Shown here piece by piece: positions 1 through 8,332 of a DNA stretch of 64,000 bases. The notes under the pieces are model-generated. The model ran no database searches. It was given only the letters and a program-made list of their open reading frames with translations, and had not been told where the DNA came from. Every line of letters starts with the position of its first letter. Within the stretch, counting starts at the first letter, position 1. This stretch comes from UBA9300 sp032260385. Lineage in GTDB: Bacteria; Bacteroidota; Bacteroidia; Bacteroidales; VadinHA17. A program made the position numbers and the translations under genes. Location of the stretch: the NCBI GenBank assembly GCA_032260385.1, contig JAVVEL010000009.1, positions 21,335-85,334 on the forward strand. Direction: 5' to 3'.

Positions 1-24
1 AAAGGGGGTATTCTTTGTTTTTAC

Positions 25-32
25 TATTTTTG
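25..32 (+). promoter_or_regulatory. Candidate -7 promoter element for trmD
   Basis: TATTTTTG matches the Bacteroidota -7 consensus TAnnTTTG and lies 20 bases before the trmD ATG. The matching -33 position falls at the very edge of the window and no TTG is visible there, so only half of the promoter is supported. An AGGA lies just before the start codon. Confidence 0.4.
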
Positions 33-52
33 TAAAAGATAAAAAACCAGGA

Positions 53-733
53 ATGCATATAGATATTATAACCGTTCTTCCGGACTTACTTGAAAGCCCG
101 CTGAACCATTCTATTGTAAAAAGGGCAAGGGACAGGGGTCATGTTGAAATTAATATTATTAATCTCAGGGATTATGCAAGAGACAAGTATAAGTCTGTTG
201 ACGACTACCCATTTGGTGGCGGAGCAGGCATGGTAATGACCATTGAACCCATTTACAGGGCTCTTGAGAAGTTAAAATCGGAACGCTCATATGATGAGAT
301 TATCTATACCAGTCCTGATGGCAGCCTTTTCGATCAGAAGACGGCCAATGAATTATCACTTAAAGAAAATATAATAATACTTGCGGGCCATTACAAAGGG
401 GTAGACCAGAGAGTAAGAGACCATCTCATAACTAGAGAAATATCGATAGGCGATTTTGTTCTTTCAGGGGGAGAGTTGCCTGCTGCGATTATTACCGATG
501 CAATAGTAAGGCTTATACCGGGGGCCATTTCGGATGAGCAGTCTGCCCTGTATGATTCATTCCAGGACAAGCTGCTGGCACCGCCTGTATATACACGACC
601 GGCCGGGTTCAAGGGCTGGGAAGTACCCGGTATACTACTTTCAGGAAATACTCCTGAAATTGAAAAGTGGAGGCATGAAAAATCATTGGAAAGAACAAGG
701 AAGCTGAGGCCTGATCTCCTGGATGAGGAGTAG
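53..733 (+). CDS. trmD: tRNA (guanine-37-N1)-methyltransferase TrmD
   Basis: It methylates N1 of G37 next to the anticodon of tRNAs reading CNN codons, using S-adenosylmethionine, which prevents +1 frameshifting. The 226-residue length is normal for the family. The SPOUT trefoil-knot signatures are visible: GGGAGMVM (55-62), YTSPDG (85-90), GHYKGVDQR (112-120) and SIGDFVLSGGE (131-141). RLIPG supplies Arg153 and YDSF supplies Asp168, the family's catalytic positions. YTRP follows at 180-183. The usual rpsP/rimM/rplS neighbours are absent; the gene appears alone and is followed by a separate ornithine aminotransferase gene. No sign of truncation. Confidence 0.97.
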   Translation: MHIDIITVLPDLLESPLNHSIVKRARDRGHVEINIINLRDYARDKYKSVDDYPFGGGAGMVMTIEPIYRALEKLKSERSYDEIIYTSPDGSLFDQKTANELSLKENIIILAGHYKGVDQRVRDHLITREISIGDFVLSGGELPAAIITDAIVRLIPGAISDEQSALYDSFQDKLLAPPVYTRPAGFKGWEVPGILLSGNTPEIEKWRHEKSLERTRKLRPDLLDEE

Positions 734-823
734 AATAATTAAGTTAATTTTAGGAAAAATGACTTGATTTTAGTATGATTGTATTCAATTTCAATAAATA
801 TTAAGTAATTAAAAATCAAATAC

Positions 824-2035
824 ATGAATTCACAGGATTACATTAAGAAAGAAGAAAAGTACGGAGCACACAACTATCACCCTTTACCGGTTGTTCTTGA
901 ACGCGGTGAGGGACCCTTTGTGTGGGATGTCGAAGGCAATAAATATTATGATTTTCTTTCTGCCTATTCAGCAATTAACCAGGGCCATTGTCATCCCGAA
1001 ATTATCAAGGCCCTCACGGAACAAGCACAAAAACTGACACTTACATCAAGAGCTTTTTACAATAATGTACTTGGCGAATATGAAGAATACATAACGAAAT
1101 ATTTCGGTTACGACAAGGTGCTTCCGATGAACACCGGGGCAGAAGCAGATGAAACAGCCCTTAAACTATGCCGCAAATGGGCTTATAAGAAAAAAGGAAT
1201 TGAAGATAATAAAGCAAAGATTATTGTTTGTGAGAATAACTTCCACGGCAGGACAATAACCATTGTTTCTATGTCTACCGATCCTGATGCAAGGAAGGAT
1301 TATGGTCCCTTCACTCCAGGGTTCATCACCATACCTTACAATGATCTGGGTGCCCTGGAGAAGGCACTGGAAGATCCTGATGTAGCAGGCTTCCTGGTAG
1401 AGCCAATACAGGGAGAAGCAGGCGTATATGTCCCTGATGATGGTTACATTAAAAAGGCCTATGAGATGTGCAGGGCAAAAAATGTCCTTTTCATTGCTGA
1501 CGAGGTTCAGACGGGAATTGCAAGGACAGGAAAACTCCTGGCATGTGATCATGAAGGAGTAAGACCTGACATCCTTATCCTTGGTAAAGCCCTTTCAGGA
1601 GGTGTTTATCCTGTCTCCGCGGTGCTTGCAGATGATGATATAATGCTGGTCATTAAACCTGGTGAACACGGATCAACCTTTGGAGGCAATCCTATTGCCG
1701 GCAAAGTGGCAATTGCAGCTCTTGAGGTAGTAAAAAAAGAAAAGCTGGCTGAAAGGGCTGAAGCCCTGGGTAATATATTCAGGGATGAATTCAGAAGCAT
1801 TAAATCTGAGATGATAGAACTGGTTCGTGGCAAGGGCCTGCTCAACGCTGTTGTCATACGACCCAAGGGGGATAAAACAGCATGGGATGTTTGTGTGGCC
1901 ATGAAAGAAAATGGTGTCATAGCCAAACCCACACACGGACATATTATCAGGTTTGCTCCTCCACTTATTATATCCGAAAAACAATTGAGGGAAGCCATGA
2001 ATCTTATAAAAGATACCTTCAAACAATTTGAATAG
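824..2035 (+). CDS. rocD: Ornithine--oxo-acid aminotransferase (class III, PLP)
   Basis: It transfers the delta-amino group of ornithine to 2-oxoglutarate, giving glutamate semialdehyde (in equilibrium with pyrroline-5-carboxylate) and glutamate, linking arginine and proline metabolism in the cytoplasm. The 403-residue chain has the class III aminotransferase features: PMNTGAEADE (101-110) for the PLP phosphate, ADEVQTG with Asp226 for the pyridine nitrogen, and LILGKALSGG with the Schiff-base Lys255. SRAFYN near residue 75 and GIARTGKLLA near 231 resemble ornithine aminotransferases more than acetylornithine or GABA aminotransferases; that subfamily choice is inference from memory of the family. 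Monocistronic: a hairpin terminator follows. Confidence 0.92.
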   Translation: MNSQDYIKKEEKYGAHNYHPLPVVLERGEGPFVWDVEGNKYYDFLSAYSAINQGHCHPEIIKALTEQAQKLTLTSRAFYNNVLGEYEEYITKYFGYDKVLPMNTGAEADETALKLCRKWAYKKKGIEDNKAKIIVCENNFHGRTITIVSMSTDPDARKDYGPFTPGFITIPYNDLGALEKALEDPDVAGFLVEPIQGEAGVYVPDDGYIKKAYEMCRAKNVLFIADEVQTGIARTGKLLACDHEGVRPDILILGKALSGGVYPVSAVLADDDIMLVIKPGEHGSTFGGNPIAGKVAIAALEVVKKEKLAERAEALGNIFRDEFRSIKSEMIELVRGKGLLNAVVIRPKGDKTAWDVCVAMKENGVIAKPTHGHIIRFAPPLIISEKQLREAMNLIKDTFKQFE

Positions 2036-2060
2036 CTAAGGACAGACAAGCATGAGTATT

Positions 2061-2102
2061 AAAACCCGAATGTTTTCCTGATAAAAAGCATCCGGGTTTT
2101 TT
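2061..2102 (+). terminator. Rho-independent terminator after rocD
   Basis: An inverted repeat pairs AAAACCCGAATG with CATCCGGGTTTT (one mismatch) around an 18-base loop and runs into a T-rich tail (TTTTTT). It sits 26 bases after the rocD stop. Confidence 0.8.
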
Positions 2103-2127
2103 GATTCTGGAAAGAGTGCTATTTTTG
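2100..2127 (+). promoter_or_regulatory. Candidate promoter for the M28-PDZ peptidase
   Basis: TATTTTTG (2120-2127) matches TAnnTTTG. A TTTG lies 16 bases upstream (2100-2103), slightly closer than the usual 17-21. The downstream ATG is 20 bases away. The -33 partner overlaps the T tail of the rocD terminator, so it could be coincidental. Confidence 0.45.
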
Positions 2128-2147
2128 TCGGATAAAATTATAAGCAC

Positions 2148-3923
2148 ATGAGATATATTATAAAATATCTGGCAGTTGTTGCCCTTATCCTGCTTTTTTC
2201 ATGCAGGGGAAATAAGATTGATGAGCCGGGCATTACCACAGCTGAGCTGCAGGAACATATTAACTTTCTCGCATCGGATGAACTGAAGGGCAGGCTGCCC
2301 GGAACGGAAGGAGATATAAAAGGTGCCGAATACATCAGGGATATGATGAAATCATGGGGGCTGTTACCTGCTGTGGGGAACGGCCTGCAAAGTTTTGAAC
2401 TGGTGGCCAGCCTGGAAGCAGGTGATTGTAAATTGCTCATTAACAACGAAGCAATTTCTACTGAACAATTCATGCCTTTTGCTTTCAGTGAAAACAGCTC
2501 TCTTACCGGAAAAACAGCCTTTGCAGGTTATGGATTTGTTATTACGTCAGATACACTGACATGGAACGACTATGAAAATATTGACGTGAAAGGTAAATGG
2601 GTAATGATACTCAGAACCGATCCTGAAATAGATAAGGCCTCCAGCAATTTTGCCCGGTACAGTTCTGACAGGGATAAGGTAATGATAGCCAAAGACAAAG
2701 GAGCCGAAGGCGTGCTCCTGGTTTCAGGGGAGAAATTTGATCCGAAGGATGAATTTGAACCACTTTCAAAAGGTGAATACTCCACGGGAATACCGGTTTT
2801 TCGTGTAAAAAGAGAAACCGCAAACAGAATACTGGAGGAAAATAATGTAACAATTGGTGAGCTGGAAAAAAGACTTAACAGTACCTATGCACCTGTAAGT
2901 TTTGAGATGGATTGCACTGTTGAAGGCATATCCGAACTTATGGAACAAAAAGTTACTACCCGTAATGTGCTGATGATGTTACCCGGGAATGATTCATTAC
3001 TTAAGGATGAATATCTTATCATTGGGGGTCATTTTGACCATCTTGGGATGGGAGGTCCGGGTTCTTCGAGCAGGGCAGGCGATACCATAGCCGTTCATTA
3101 CGGAGCCGATGATAATGCTTCAGGCATAGCATCAATGCTGGAAATAGCTGAAAAGTTTGCTTCAGCACATAATAATGCCCGGTCAATATTATTTGCAGGA
3201 TTTGCAGCTGAAGAAATGGGTTTATTGGGTTCTAAATACCTTGCCGAACACATGCCGGTTGAAGCTGATAAGATTAACGCAATGATAAACCTTGATATGG
3301 TGGGCAGGATGAAAGAAAATAAATTACTTCAAATAGGAGGAATAGGAACAGCAAGGGAATTCAGGGATCTTGTCACAAAACATATTGATACTTCCATGTT
3401 CAGCCCTTCCTTCTCCGAAGAAGGCTACGGTCCCTCGGACCATAGTTCATTTTACGGACTGGATAGACCTGTTCTCTTCTTCTCAACAGGTGCCCACCTT
3501 GACTACCACACACCCGGTGATACGCCTGATAAAATAAGCTATGGCAGCCTGGCCAATATTTCTGACCTTGTATACGAGATAAGCGCGGAACTGGCCGGTA
3601 ACAATCCAAAACTCGGCTTCACTGAAGCAGGTCCGAAAACACCGGCCAGCAGGAACATGAGGCATAAGGGGGTTACCCTCGGCATAATGCCTGATTTTGC
3701 CAGTACCGTAAAAAACGGGCTCAGGGCTGATTTTGTTAGCCCGGGTCGACCCGCAGCTCTTGGAGGGATGAAGAAGGGTGATATTATCACTGCAATAAAT
3801 GGCAAGGAAATTAACAATATCCAGGATTATATGTTCAGACTCTCAGAACTGGAATATGGTGTAAGCATACAGGTTGAAGTACTGAGGGATGGTAAAAAAG
3901 AATTATTATTAATAGCATTATAG
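2148..3923 (+). CDS. M28 family zinc aminopeptidase lipoprotein with PA and PDZ domains
   Basis: A probable exported aminopeptidase of family M28. The N-terminus is a lipoprotein signal (LLFSC, lipid-modified Cys19), so it should be anchored in the envelope. A PA-type insert spans about 115-215. The peptidase core carries the co-catalytic zinc ligands: GGHFDH (His295), GADDNASG (Asp321/322), AAEEMGLLGS (Glu355 as base, Glu356 as ligand), NLDMVGR (Asp383) and LDYHTPGDTPD (His454). A C-terminal PDZ domain covers about 505-590 (ADFVSPGRPAALGGMKKGD). The PA plus M28 plus PDZ order occurs in other Bacteroidota peptidases. The membrane-protein gene begins 18 bases downstream and is probably co-transcribed. 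Exact peptide specificity is unknown. Confidence 0.92.
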   Translation: MRYIIKYLAVVALILLFSCRGNKIDEPGITTAELQEHINFLASDELKGRLPGTEGDIKGAEYIRDMMKSWGLLPAVGNGLQSFELVASLEAGDCKLLINNEAISTEQFMPFAFSENSSLTGKTAFAGYGFVITSDTLTWNDYENIDVKGKWVMILRTDPEIDKASSNFARYSSDRDKVMIAKDKGAEGVLLVSGEKFDPKDEFEPLSKGEYSTGIPVFRVKRETANRILEENNVTIGELEKRLNSTYAPVSFEMDCTVEGISELMEQKVTTRNVLMMLPGNDSLLKDEYLIIGGHFDHLGMGGPGSSSRAGDTIAVHYGADDNASGIASMLEIAEKFASAHNNARSILFAGFAAEEMGLLGSKYLAEHMPVEADKINAMINLDMVGRMKENKLLQIGGIGTAREFRDLVTKHIDTSMFSPSFSEEGYGPSDHSSFYGLDRPVLFFSTGAHLDYHTPGDTPDKISYGSLANISDLVYEISAELAGNNPKLGFTEAGPKTPASRNMRHKGVTLGIMPDFASTVKNGLRADFVSPGRPAALGGMKKGDIITAINGKEINNIQDYMFRLSELEYGVSIQVEVLRDGKKELLLIAL

Positions 3924-3941
3924 AAATTACACTTTAAAGAA

Positions 3942-4820
3942 ATGAAATCAACATTGTACTGGGTTCTGGCTGTAATTATAACCCTATCAGCAGCTTACTA
4001 CCAGCGAAGAACGGGACCCACTTATCCAAAACAACTCGATGTAAGGGTTAACGGTAAAGAATACAATCTTAAACTGACACGGAGCATTGAGATATCAGAC
4101 AGGCATTATATTAAACTTGCCATTAAGGATTCGACTGCGAAAGCAAGGCTTTTTTATAAGCGTTTCCAGGTTGACGAACCCTTTCAGGCTGTTGATTTTG
4201 ACTATGAAAAACATCCTGTGAACTCATTCATAATGAACAGGATATTTAATATCAACGAGGAGGTGGGCTTTTTTGCGTACATACCGGCACAGGCACCCGC
4301 AGGAAAGATTGAATATTACTTTGAAATTACAGATGGTTCCGGCACCAGTACATATTTTAGAAATGAACCAATAGTAATCAGGTTTAAAGGAGCAGTGCCG
4401 TCAGAAATACTCACACCTCATATCCTGATAATGTTCATTGCCATGCTGCTCTCAACACTTGCCGGGCTGATGGCCATAGGCAAGCACAAATCATATCGCA
4501 AATGGGGTACCTGGACCTTCATAATGCTATTAATTGGAGGTATGATACTGGGCCCCATGGTTCAATACCATGCCTTCGGGGAGGCATGGACCGGAATACC
4601 CCTGGGATGGGACCTCACTGATAATAAAACACTTATTGCAGTGATATTCTGGGCAATAGCTGTTTTTGGAAACAGGAAAAAGAAAAGGCCGGGACTTACA
4701 ATACTGGCATCATTCATCCTTTTACTTGTTTACTCAATACCACACAGCATGTTCGGCTCAGAACTCAGTTATGAAAGCGGGGAAATTATTCAGGGTATTA
4801 TTATGCCTTATATATTTTAA
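3942..4820 (+). CDS. Uncharacterised membrane protein, extracytoplasmic beta domain plus C-terminal TM segments
   Basis: I do not recognise a family. The 292-residue protein starts with a membrane anchor or signal segment (about 4-20). A soluble stretch of about 130 residues follows, rich in alternating hydrophobic residues (about 30-150), consistent with a beta-sandwich outside the cytoplasm. About four hydrophobic segments come next: near 163-180, 190-210, 230-245 and 255-270. It starts 18 bases after the M28 peptidase stop, suggesting one transcript. A role alongside that peptidase is inference from position only. Confidence 0.75.
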   Translation: MKSTLYWVLAVIITLSAAYYQRRTGPTYPKQLDVRVNGKEYNLKLTRSIEISDRHYIKLAIKDSTAKARLFYKRFQVDEPFQAVDFDYEKHPVNSFIMNRIFNINEEVGFFAYIPAQAPAGKIEYYFEITDGSGTSTYFRNEPIVIRFKGAVPSEILTPHILIMFIAMLLSTLAGLMAIGKHKSYRKWGTWTFIMLLIGGMILGPMVQYHAFGEAWTGIPLGWDLTDNKTLIAVIFWAIAVFGNRKKKRPGLTILASFILLLVYSIPHSMFGSELSYESGEIIQGIIMPYIF

Positions 4821-4936
4821 TCAATCCCTGGTTTTTTCATATCTTCATGCAGCACTGACTATTTTGTTACGTCATTGTAATGAAAACAAAATAAGTGGGT
4901 GCAGCGATACATATTGAAGAATTAAGCCAATTGTAT

Positions 4937-5500
4937 ATGGGAAATGTAGAGACGGCATTCCGCAACATACACCAGGACCTCATCGACGGGTGTAAAAACG
5001 GCGATCAGAAAGCACAGTTCCAGATTTATAAACTGTATTTCAGAGCGATGTTTAATACGAGTCTGAGAATTGTGAGTGACACCATGGAAGCTGAAGACAT
5101 TATGCAGGAAGCGTTCCTGTCGGCCTTTGATAAGATTGAAACATATTCGGGAAATGTCAGCTTCGGGGCATGGTTGAAGAAAATAGTGATAAACCGCTCT
5201 CTTGATGCGGTTAGCAGGAAGAAAGCGATCTTTGAAGATATTGACACACATTACGAGTTACAGGAAGAGCCTGATAATGTGGCTGATGAAGTCCATGATC
5301 TGCAAGAAAAAATGAACGAGGTGAAATCAGCCATTAATAAACTCCCGGACGGATACAGGATAATATTATCGCTCTACCTTCTCGAAGGATATGATCATGA
5401 TGAGATCGCTGATATCCTCAGCATCTCAAGCAGTACATCAAGATCCCAATTATCAAGGGCTAAACAAAAGTTGTTGAGTGAACTGAGAAATGGAAAGTAA
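4937..5500 (+). CDS. RNA polymerase sigma factor, ECF type
   Basis: An extracytoplasmic-function sigma-70 factor. Region 2 is seen in YKLYFRAMFNTSLRIV, then DTMEAEDIMQEAFLSAFDKI and SFGAWLKKIVINRSLD. Region 4 is seen in LPDGYRIILSLYLLEGY and HDEIADILSISSSTSRSQL, a helix-turn-helix for the -35 region. The chosen ATG at 4937 gives 187 residues, the usual ECF length; an in-frame GTG at 4895 would add 14 residues of no evident domain. The stop overlaps the start of the next gene by 11 bases, so the two are probably translationally coupled. With the following membrane protein and DUF4097-like protein it looks like a small stress or envelope regulatory operon. Confidence 0.9.
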   Translation: MGNVETAFRNIHQDLIDGCKNGDQKAQFQIYKLYFRAMFNTSLRIVSDTMEAEDIMQEAFLSAFDKIETYSGNVSFGAWLKKIVINRSLDAVSRKKAIFEDIDTHYELQEEPDNVADEVHDLQEKMNEVKSAINKLPDGYRIILSLYLLEGYDHDEIADILSISSSTSRSQLSRAKQKLLSELRNGK

Positions 5501-6110
5501 ACAGGTAAACAAAAGTAAACAGGTAAATAAGTCAGGTATGAAAGATATAGAAAAAATAATAAGGGAGAACGCCGACTTCTTCAACAGTGAAGAACCTTTT
5601 GAAGGTCACTTTGAAAGATTTACGGCCAGGCTGCAGGCAAGACAGTTTGTTGTTCCCAGGCGGGTCAACATTATGCCTCACCTGCTTAAAGCTGCCGCTG
5701 TCGCCATACTGGTCACCCTGTCCTCTCTATGGACATGGGAACACGTGCTCAGTTCCGATGCCAACAAGATGACCTTAAGCGAAGTATCACCCGAATATCG
5801 CGAGGTGGAACAATATTATGTACATCAGGTCAGCCTGATGGAAGATGAAATAGAAGACATCTGGATAAATGGCCAGCCGGAAGATAAAGGACTGCTTCTT
5901 GATGAACTTGAGGAAATGGATGAGACCTACAAAGAGCTGCAGAAAGATCTTAAAGCGAATCCAAATGATGAAAGGGTAATAAATGCCATGGTCGAACATT
6001 ACCAGAGAAAAGTGGAAGTAATGAACTATATCCTTTCCCAGTTGAAAGAGATACAAAATAAAAATGAATACCAAATAAACAACGAAAATTATGAAACGGT
6101 CAGGTTGTAA
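5490..6110 (+). CDS. Single-pass membrane protein, possible anti-sigma factor
   Basis: No named family is recognised with certainty. The gene overlaps the sigma gene upstream (11 bases) and the DUF4097-like gene downstream (20 bases), the classic place for an anti-sigma factor. The protein has an N-terminal cytoplasmic part of about 60 residues, one hydrophobic segment near 65-86 (LLKAAAVAILVTLSSLW), then a highly charged Glu/Lys-rich helical tail, probably coiled coil, with predicted outside location. No zinc-binding HxxxCxxC motif of the ZAS class is present. An alternative start at 5538 (residue 17, MKDIEK) would remove a tandem-duplicated KQVNKS segment. The anti-sigma role is inferred from context. 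Confidence 0.75.
   Translation: MESKQVNKSKQVNKSGMKDIEKIIRENADFFNSEEPFEGHFERFTARLQARQFVVPRRVNIMPHLLKAAAVAILVTLSSLWTWEHVLSSDANKMTLSEVSPEYREVEQYYVHQVSLMEDEIEDIWINGQPEDKGLLLDELEEMDETYKELQKDLKANPNDERVINAMVEHYQRKVEVMNYILSQLKEIQNKNEYQINNENYETVRL
5496..5531 (+). repeat. 18-bp tandem duplication at the start of the membrane-protein gene
   Basis: Two 18-base units (5496-5513 and 5514-5531) differ at two positions. They encode KQVNKS twice. The first unit overlaps the stop codon of the sigma gene, so the duplication sits exactly at the coupling point. Confidence 0.85.
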
Positions 6111-7176
6111 ATCACTAATCAGGTTGTTGTTTGTTCAGGTAGTTCTCATACTCTCAGTGTCATTGTATGCCACTGATGTTGATAAGCAATTCAAAAAAGA
6201 ATTTGATGCCAGTAAGGTTGAACTACTGAAAATCAGTAACCGTTATGGAGATGTGGAAATTGTTAATTCCAGCAATAATAAGATAATTATTGTTGTGGAT
6301 GTGCAGCTGTCCCATCCAAACTCTTCAAAAGCTGAAAAACTTTTATCAATGATAACGGTTGAATTCAGCGAAAATGATAACACCGCAGAAGCCAGGACCG
6401 TCATTGACAGACAATTCAGTATGCAAAACAGGGGTCCGCACAGGGGGTTCTCCATTAACTACCGGGTGGAAATGCCCGAGGATATGAATCTTGCCCTTTC
6501 TAACAGGTACGGCGATTTCAAAGCAGGAAATCTGTCAGGACATGTGGATATAAGGGTAAAATACGGATCACTGTATATCAAAAACCTCACAAGAGGGAAC
6601 CAGGAACCACTTAACAGGATAACAGGAGAATACCTCCGTGTTGGAGATATAGCTGATGCAGGATGGCTTGAACTGAGTATCAGGTATGTAGGCAAATTTA
6701 ATATATTAAATGCCCAGGCTCTCCTTATTGATTCACGCTATTCAACCAACAATACAATTGATAAGGTAAGCTCTGTGGTCATTGACAGTAAGTATGACAG
6801 GTTTGAGATCCATAATCTGAATAATATTGTTGCCGAATCAGCTTATACTGCCTATCATTTAGGGAATATCTCAAAAAGGATGGACATTGAGACAAAGTAC
6901 GGCTCCCTTGATGTTGATAATGTGGAAGCAGGCTTCGAAATTGTAAGGGCAGATGTTGGCTATACACCGGTTACGATAAGTTTCGCTAAATCGGCATCAT
7001 ATAAACTCAAGGCAGAAACCAGATACTGTGGATTTTCATTCAACGAACAGGATGCTGACATCCGTCAGCGAATAGAGGAATCCAATTCAATGAATCTTGA
7101 AGCAATTATAGGTAATGCTGATACAAAGTCAGAAGTACGCATTAACGCTGACTACGGTTCAGTTAAGTTATATTAG
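6091..7176 (+). CDS. DUF4097-like exported beta-helix protein
   Basis: A 361-residue protein with an N-terminal signal peptide (LIRLLFVQVVLILSVSLYA). The rest is a series of short beta repeats with recurring NRYGD, RVKYGS, SRYST, SKYDR, TKYGS and ADYGS motifs. This is the pattern of DUF4097/DUF2807-type putative auto-transporter adhesin heads, which form a single-stranded beta helix. Function is unknown for most members. Its start lies inside the 3' end of the putative anti-sigma gene, so it is the likely third gene of the sigma operon and may be a target or sensor partner. That partnership is inference. The stop is followed by a tandem repeat and a hairpin. Confidence 0.8.
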   Translation: MKRSGCKSLIRLLFVQVVLILSVSLYATDVDKQFKKEFDASKVELLKISNRYGDVEIVNSSNNKIIIVVDVQLSHPNSSKAEKLLSMITVEFSENDNTAEARTVIDRQFSMQNRGPHRGFSINYRVEMPEDMNLALSNRYGDFKAGNLSGHVDIRVKYGSLYIKNLTRGNQEPLNRITGEYLRVGDIADAGWLELSIRYVGKFNILNAQALLIDSRYSTNNTIDKVSSVVIDSKYDRFEIHNLNNIVAESAYTAYHLGNISKRMDIETKYGSLDVDNVEAGFEIVRADVGYTPVTISFAKSASYKLKAETRYCGFSFNEQDADIRQRIEESNSMNLEAIIGNADTKSEVRINADYGSVKLY

Positions 7177-7229
7177 CGGCGAACGACTAGCGGCGAACGA
7201 CAAACGGCGAACGGCGAACGGCGAACGGC
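7177..7229. repeat. Short tandem repeat, CGGCGAA units
   Basis: Begins directly after the stop codon. CGGCGAACGA occurs at 7177-7186 and 7191-7200, then CGGCGAA three times head to tail (7205-7225) and a degenerate CGGCAAG. It is GC-rich against AT-rich surroundings. Confidence 0.85.
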
Positions 7230-7250
7230 AAGGCGGATTTTTTCCGCCTT
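7230..7250. terminator. Hairpin after the DUF4097-like gene
   Basis: A perfect 8-bp stem, AAGGCGGA with TCCGCCTT, encloses a TTTTT loop. There is no clean U tract after it, so termination is likely but not certain. Confidence 0.6.
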
Positions 7251-7323
7251 TCTGACTTTATATACATAATCCTGATTTTTTATTAATAATTCATATATTT
7301 AGGCCAATAAAATAAGGCATACC

Positions 7324-8325
7324 ATGAATAATCTAATTATTAAATCTATTTTCATTTCCCTGCTGGCTATTACGATTTTTTCATGTAAGGTTAATACGGG
7401 CGATCAGGATGAGGTAAGCCCGATAAGAAAAGACTGGGCACTTGTAATACACGGTGGTGCCGGGGTTATAACACGCGAGTTAATGACCCCTGAACAGGAC
7501 AGTGCCTACCGCAGGGTGCTCAACGAGGCCCTTGAGACAGGGAAAAGGATTCTTTCAGAAGGGGGCAGTGCCATTGATGCTGTAGAAAAGACCATACATG
7601 TAATGGAAAACTCACCCCTTTTTAATGCAGGTAAGGGGGCGGTATTTACGAGCAAAGGAATAAACGAGATGGATGCAGCCATAATGGACGGTTCTGATCT
7701 TAATGCCGGGTCTGTTGCCGGGATCACGGATATAAAAAACCCAATCAGCGCAGCCAGGGCAGTCATGGAAAAATCCGTTCACGTGATGCTGTCGGGCCAG
7801 GGAGCTTCGGAATTTGCCATCGGGCAGGGACTGGAACAGGTTGATCCTTCCTATTTCTACACTGATCGTCGCTACAGGCAGCTCACCGAAGCCATAAACA
7901 ATGAAAAAAACGGCACTGTGGGGTGTTGTGCACTCGATAAAGAAGGTAATCTGGCAGCTGCAACTTCAACAGGAGGCATGACAAATAAGAAACATAACCG
8001 CATAGGTGATGCCCCAATAATAGGAGCCGGTACTTACGCAAATAATGCAACATGTGCCGTGTCAGCAACAGGTCATGGCGAATATTTTATTCGCTGGACA
8101 GTTGCACATGATATATCTGCCTTAATGGAATACAGTAATATGAGTCTCAAGGACGCTGCCGACCTCGTGATTAACGAAAAGCTTGTGAAAGCAGGTGGCA
8201 CAGGGGGTATTATTGCAGTGGACAAATACGGTAATATTGCCATGCCCTTTAATACTGAAGGTATGTTCAGAGGATTTGCCGATTCGGAAGGCACAGGCGC
8301 CGTATATATTTACAGGGTTGAATAG
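7324..8325 (+). CDS. Isoaspartyl peptidase / L-asparaginase (Ntn hydrolase, lipoprotein)
   Basis: A type 2 asparaginase-family Ntn hydrolase that should cleave isoaspartyl dipeptides and L-asparagine. It matures by self-cleavage before Thr198 in NGTVGCCALD; that threonine becomes the nucleophile of the beta subunit. IHGGAGV (42-48) and NAGKGAVFTSKGINEMDAAIMDG (101-123) are family motifs of the alpha subunit, and STGGMTNK and RIGDAPIIGAGTYA of the beta subunit. The N-terminus is a lipoprotein signal ending TIFSC (Cys21), so it is exported, unlike the cytoplasmic E. coli enzyme. The 333-residue length is complete. It is convergent with mutS2, with 7 bases between stops. Confidence 0.93.
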   Translation: MNNLIIKSIFISLLAITIFSCKVNTGDQDEVSPIRKDWALVIHGGAGVITRELMTPEQDSAYRRVLNEALETGKRILSEGGSAIDAVEKTIHVMENSPLFNAGKGAVFTSKGINEMDAAIMDGSDLNAGSVAGITDIKNPISAARAVMEKSVHVMLSGQGASEFAIGQGLEQVDPSYFYTDRRYRQLTEAINNEKNGTVGCCALDKEGNLAAATSTGGMTNKKHNRIGDAPIIGAGTYANNATCAVSATGHGEYFIRWTVAHDISALMEYSNMSLKDAADLVINEKLVKAGGTGGIIAVDKYGNIAMPFNTEGMFRGFADSEGTGAVYIYRVE

Positions 8326-8332
8326 AGCATAT

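Noticed and set aside
1166..2049. Minus-strand frames under rocD (up to 147 codons)
   Set aside because: They are antisense to a well-conserved aminotransferase and show no domain or start-site support.
4859..4894. CATTGTAATG dyad and TATTTTG near the sigma gene as promoter
   Set aside because: The -7 is one T short of TAnnTTTG, has no -33 partner and the dyad is only 4 bp per arm.
4895..4936. Upstream GTG start for the sigma factor
   Set aside because: It adds 14 residues not part of a sigma domain; ATG at 4937 fits the usual ECF length.
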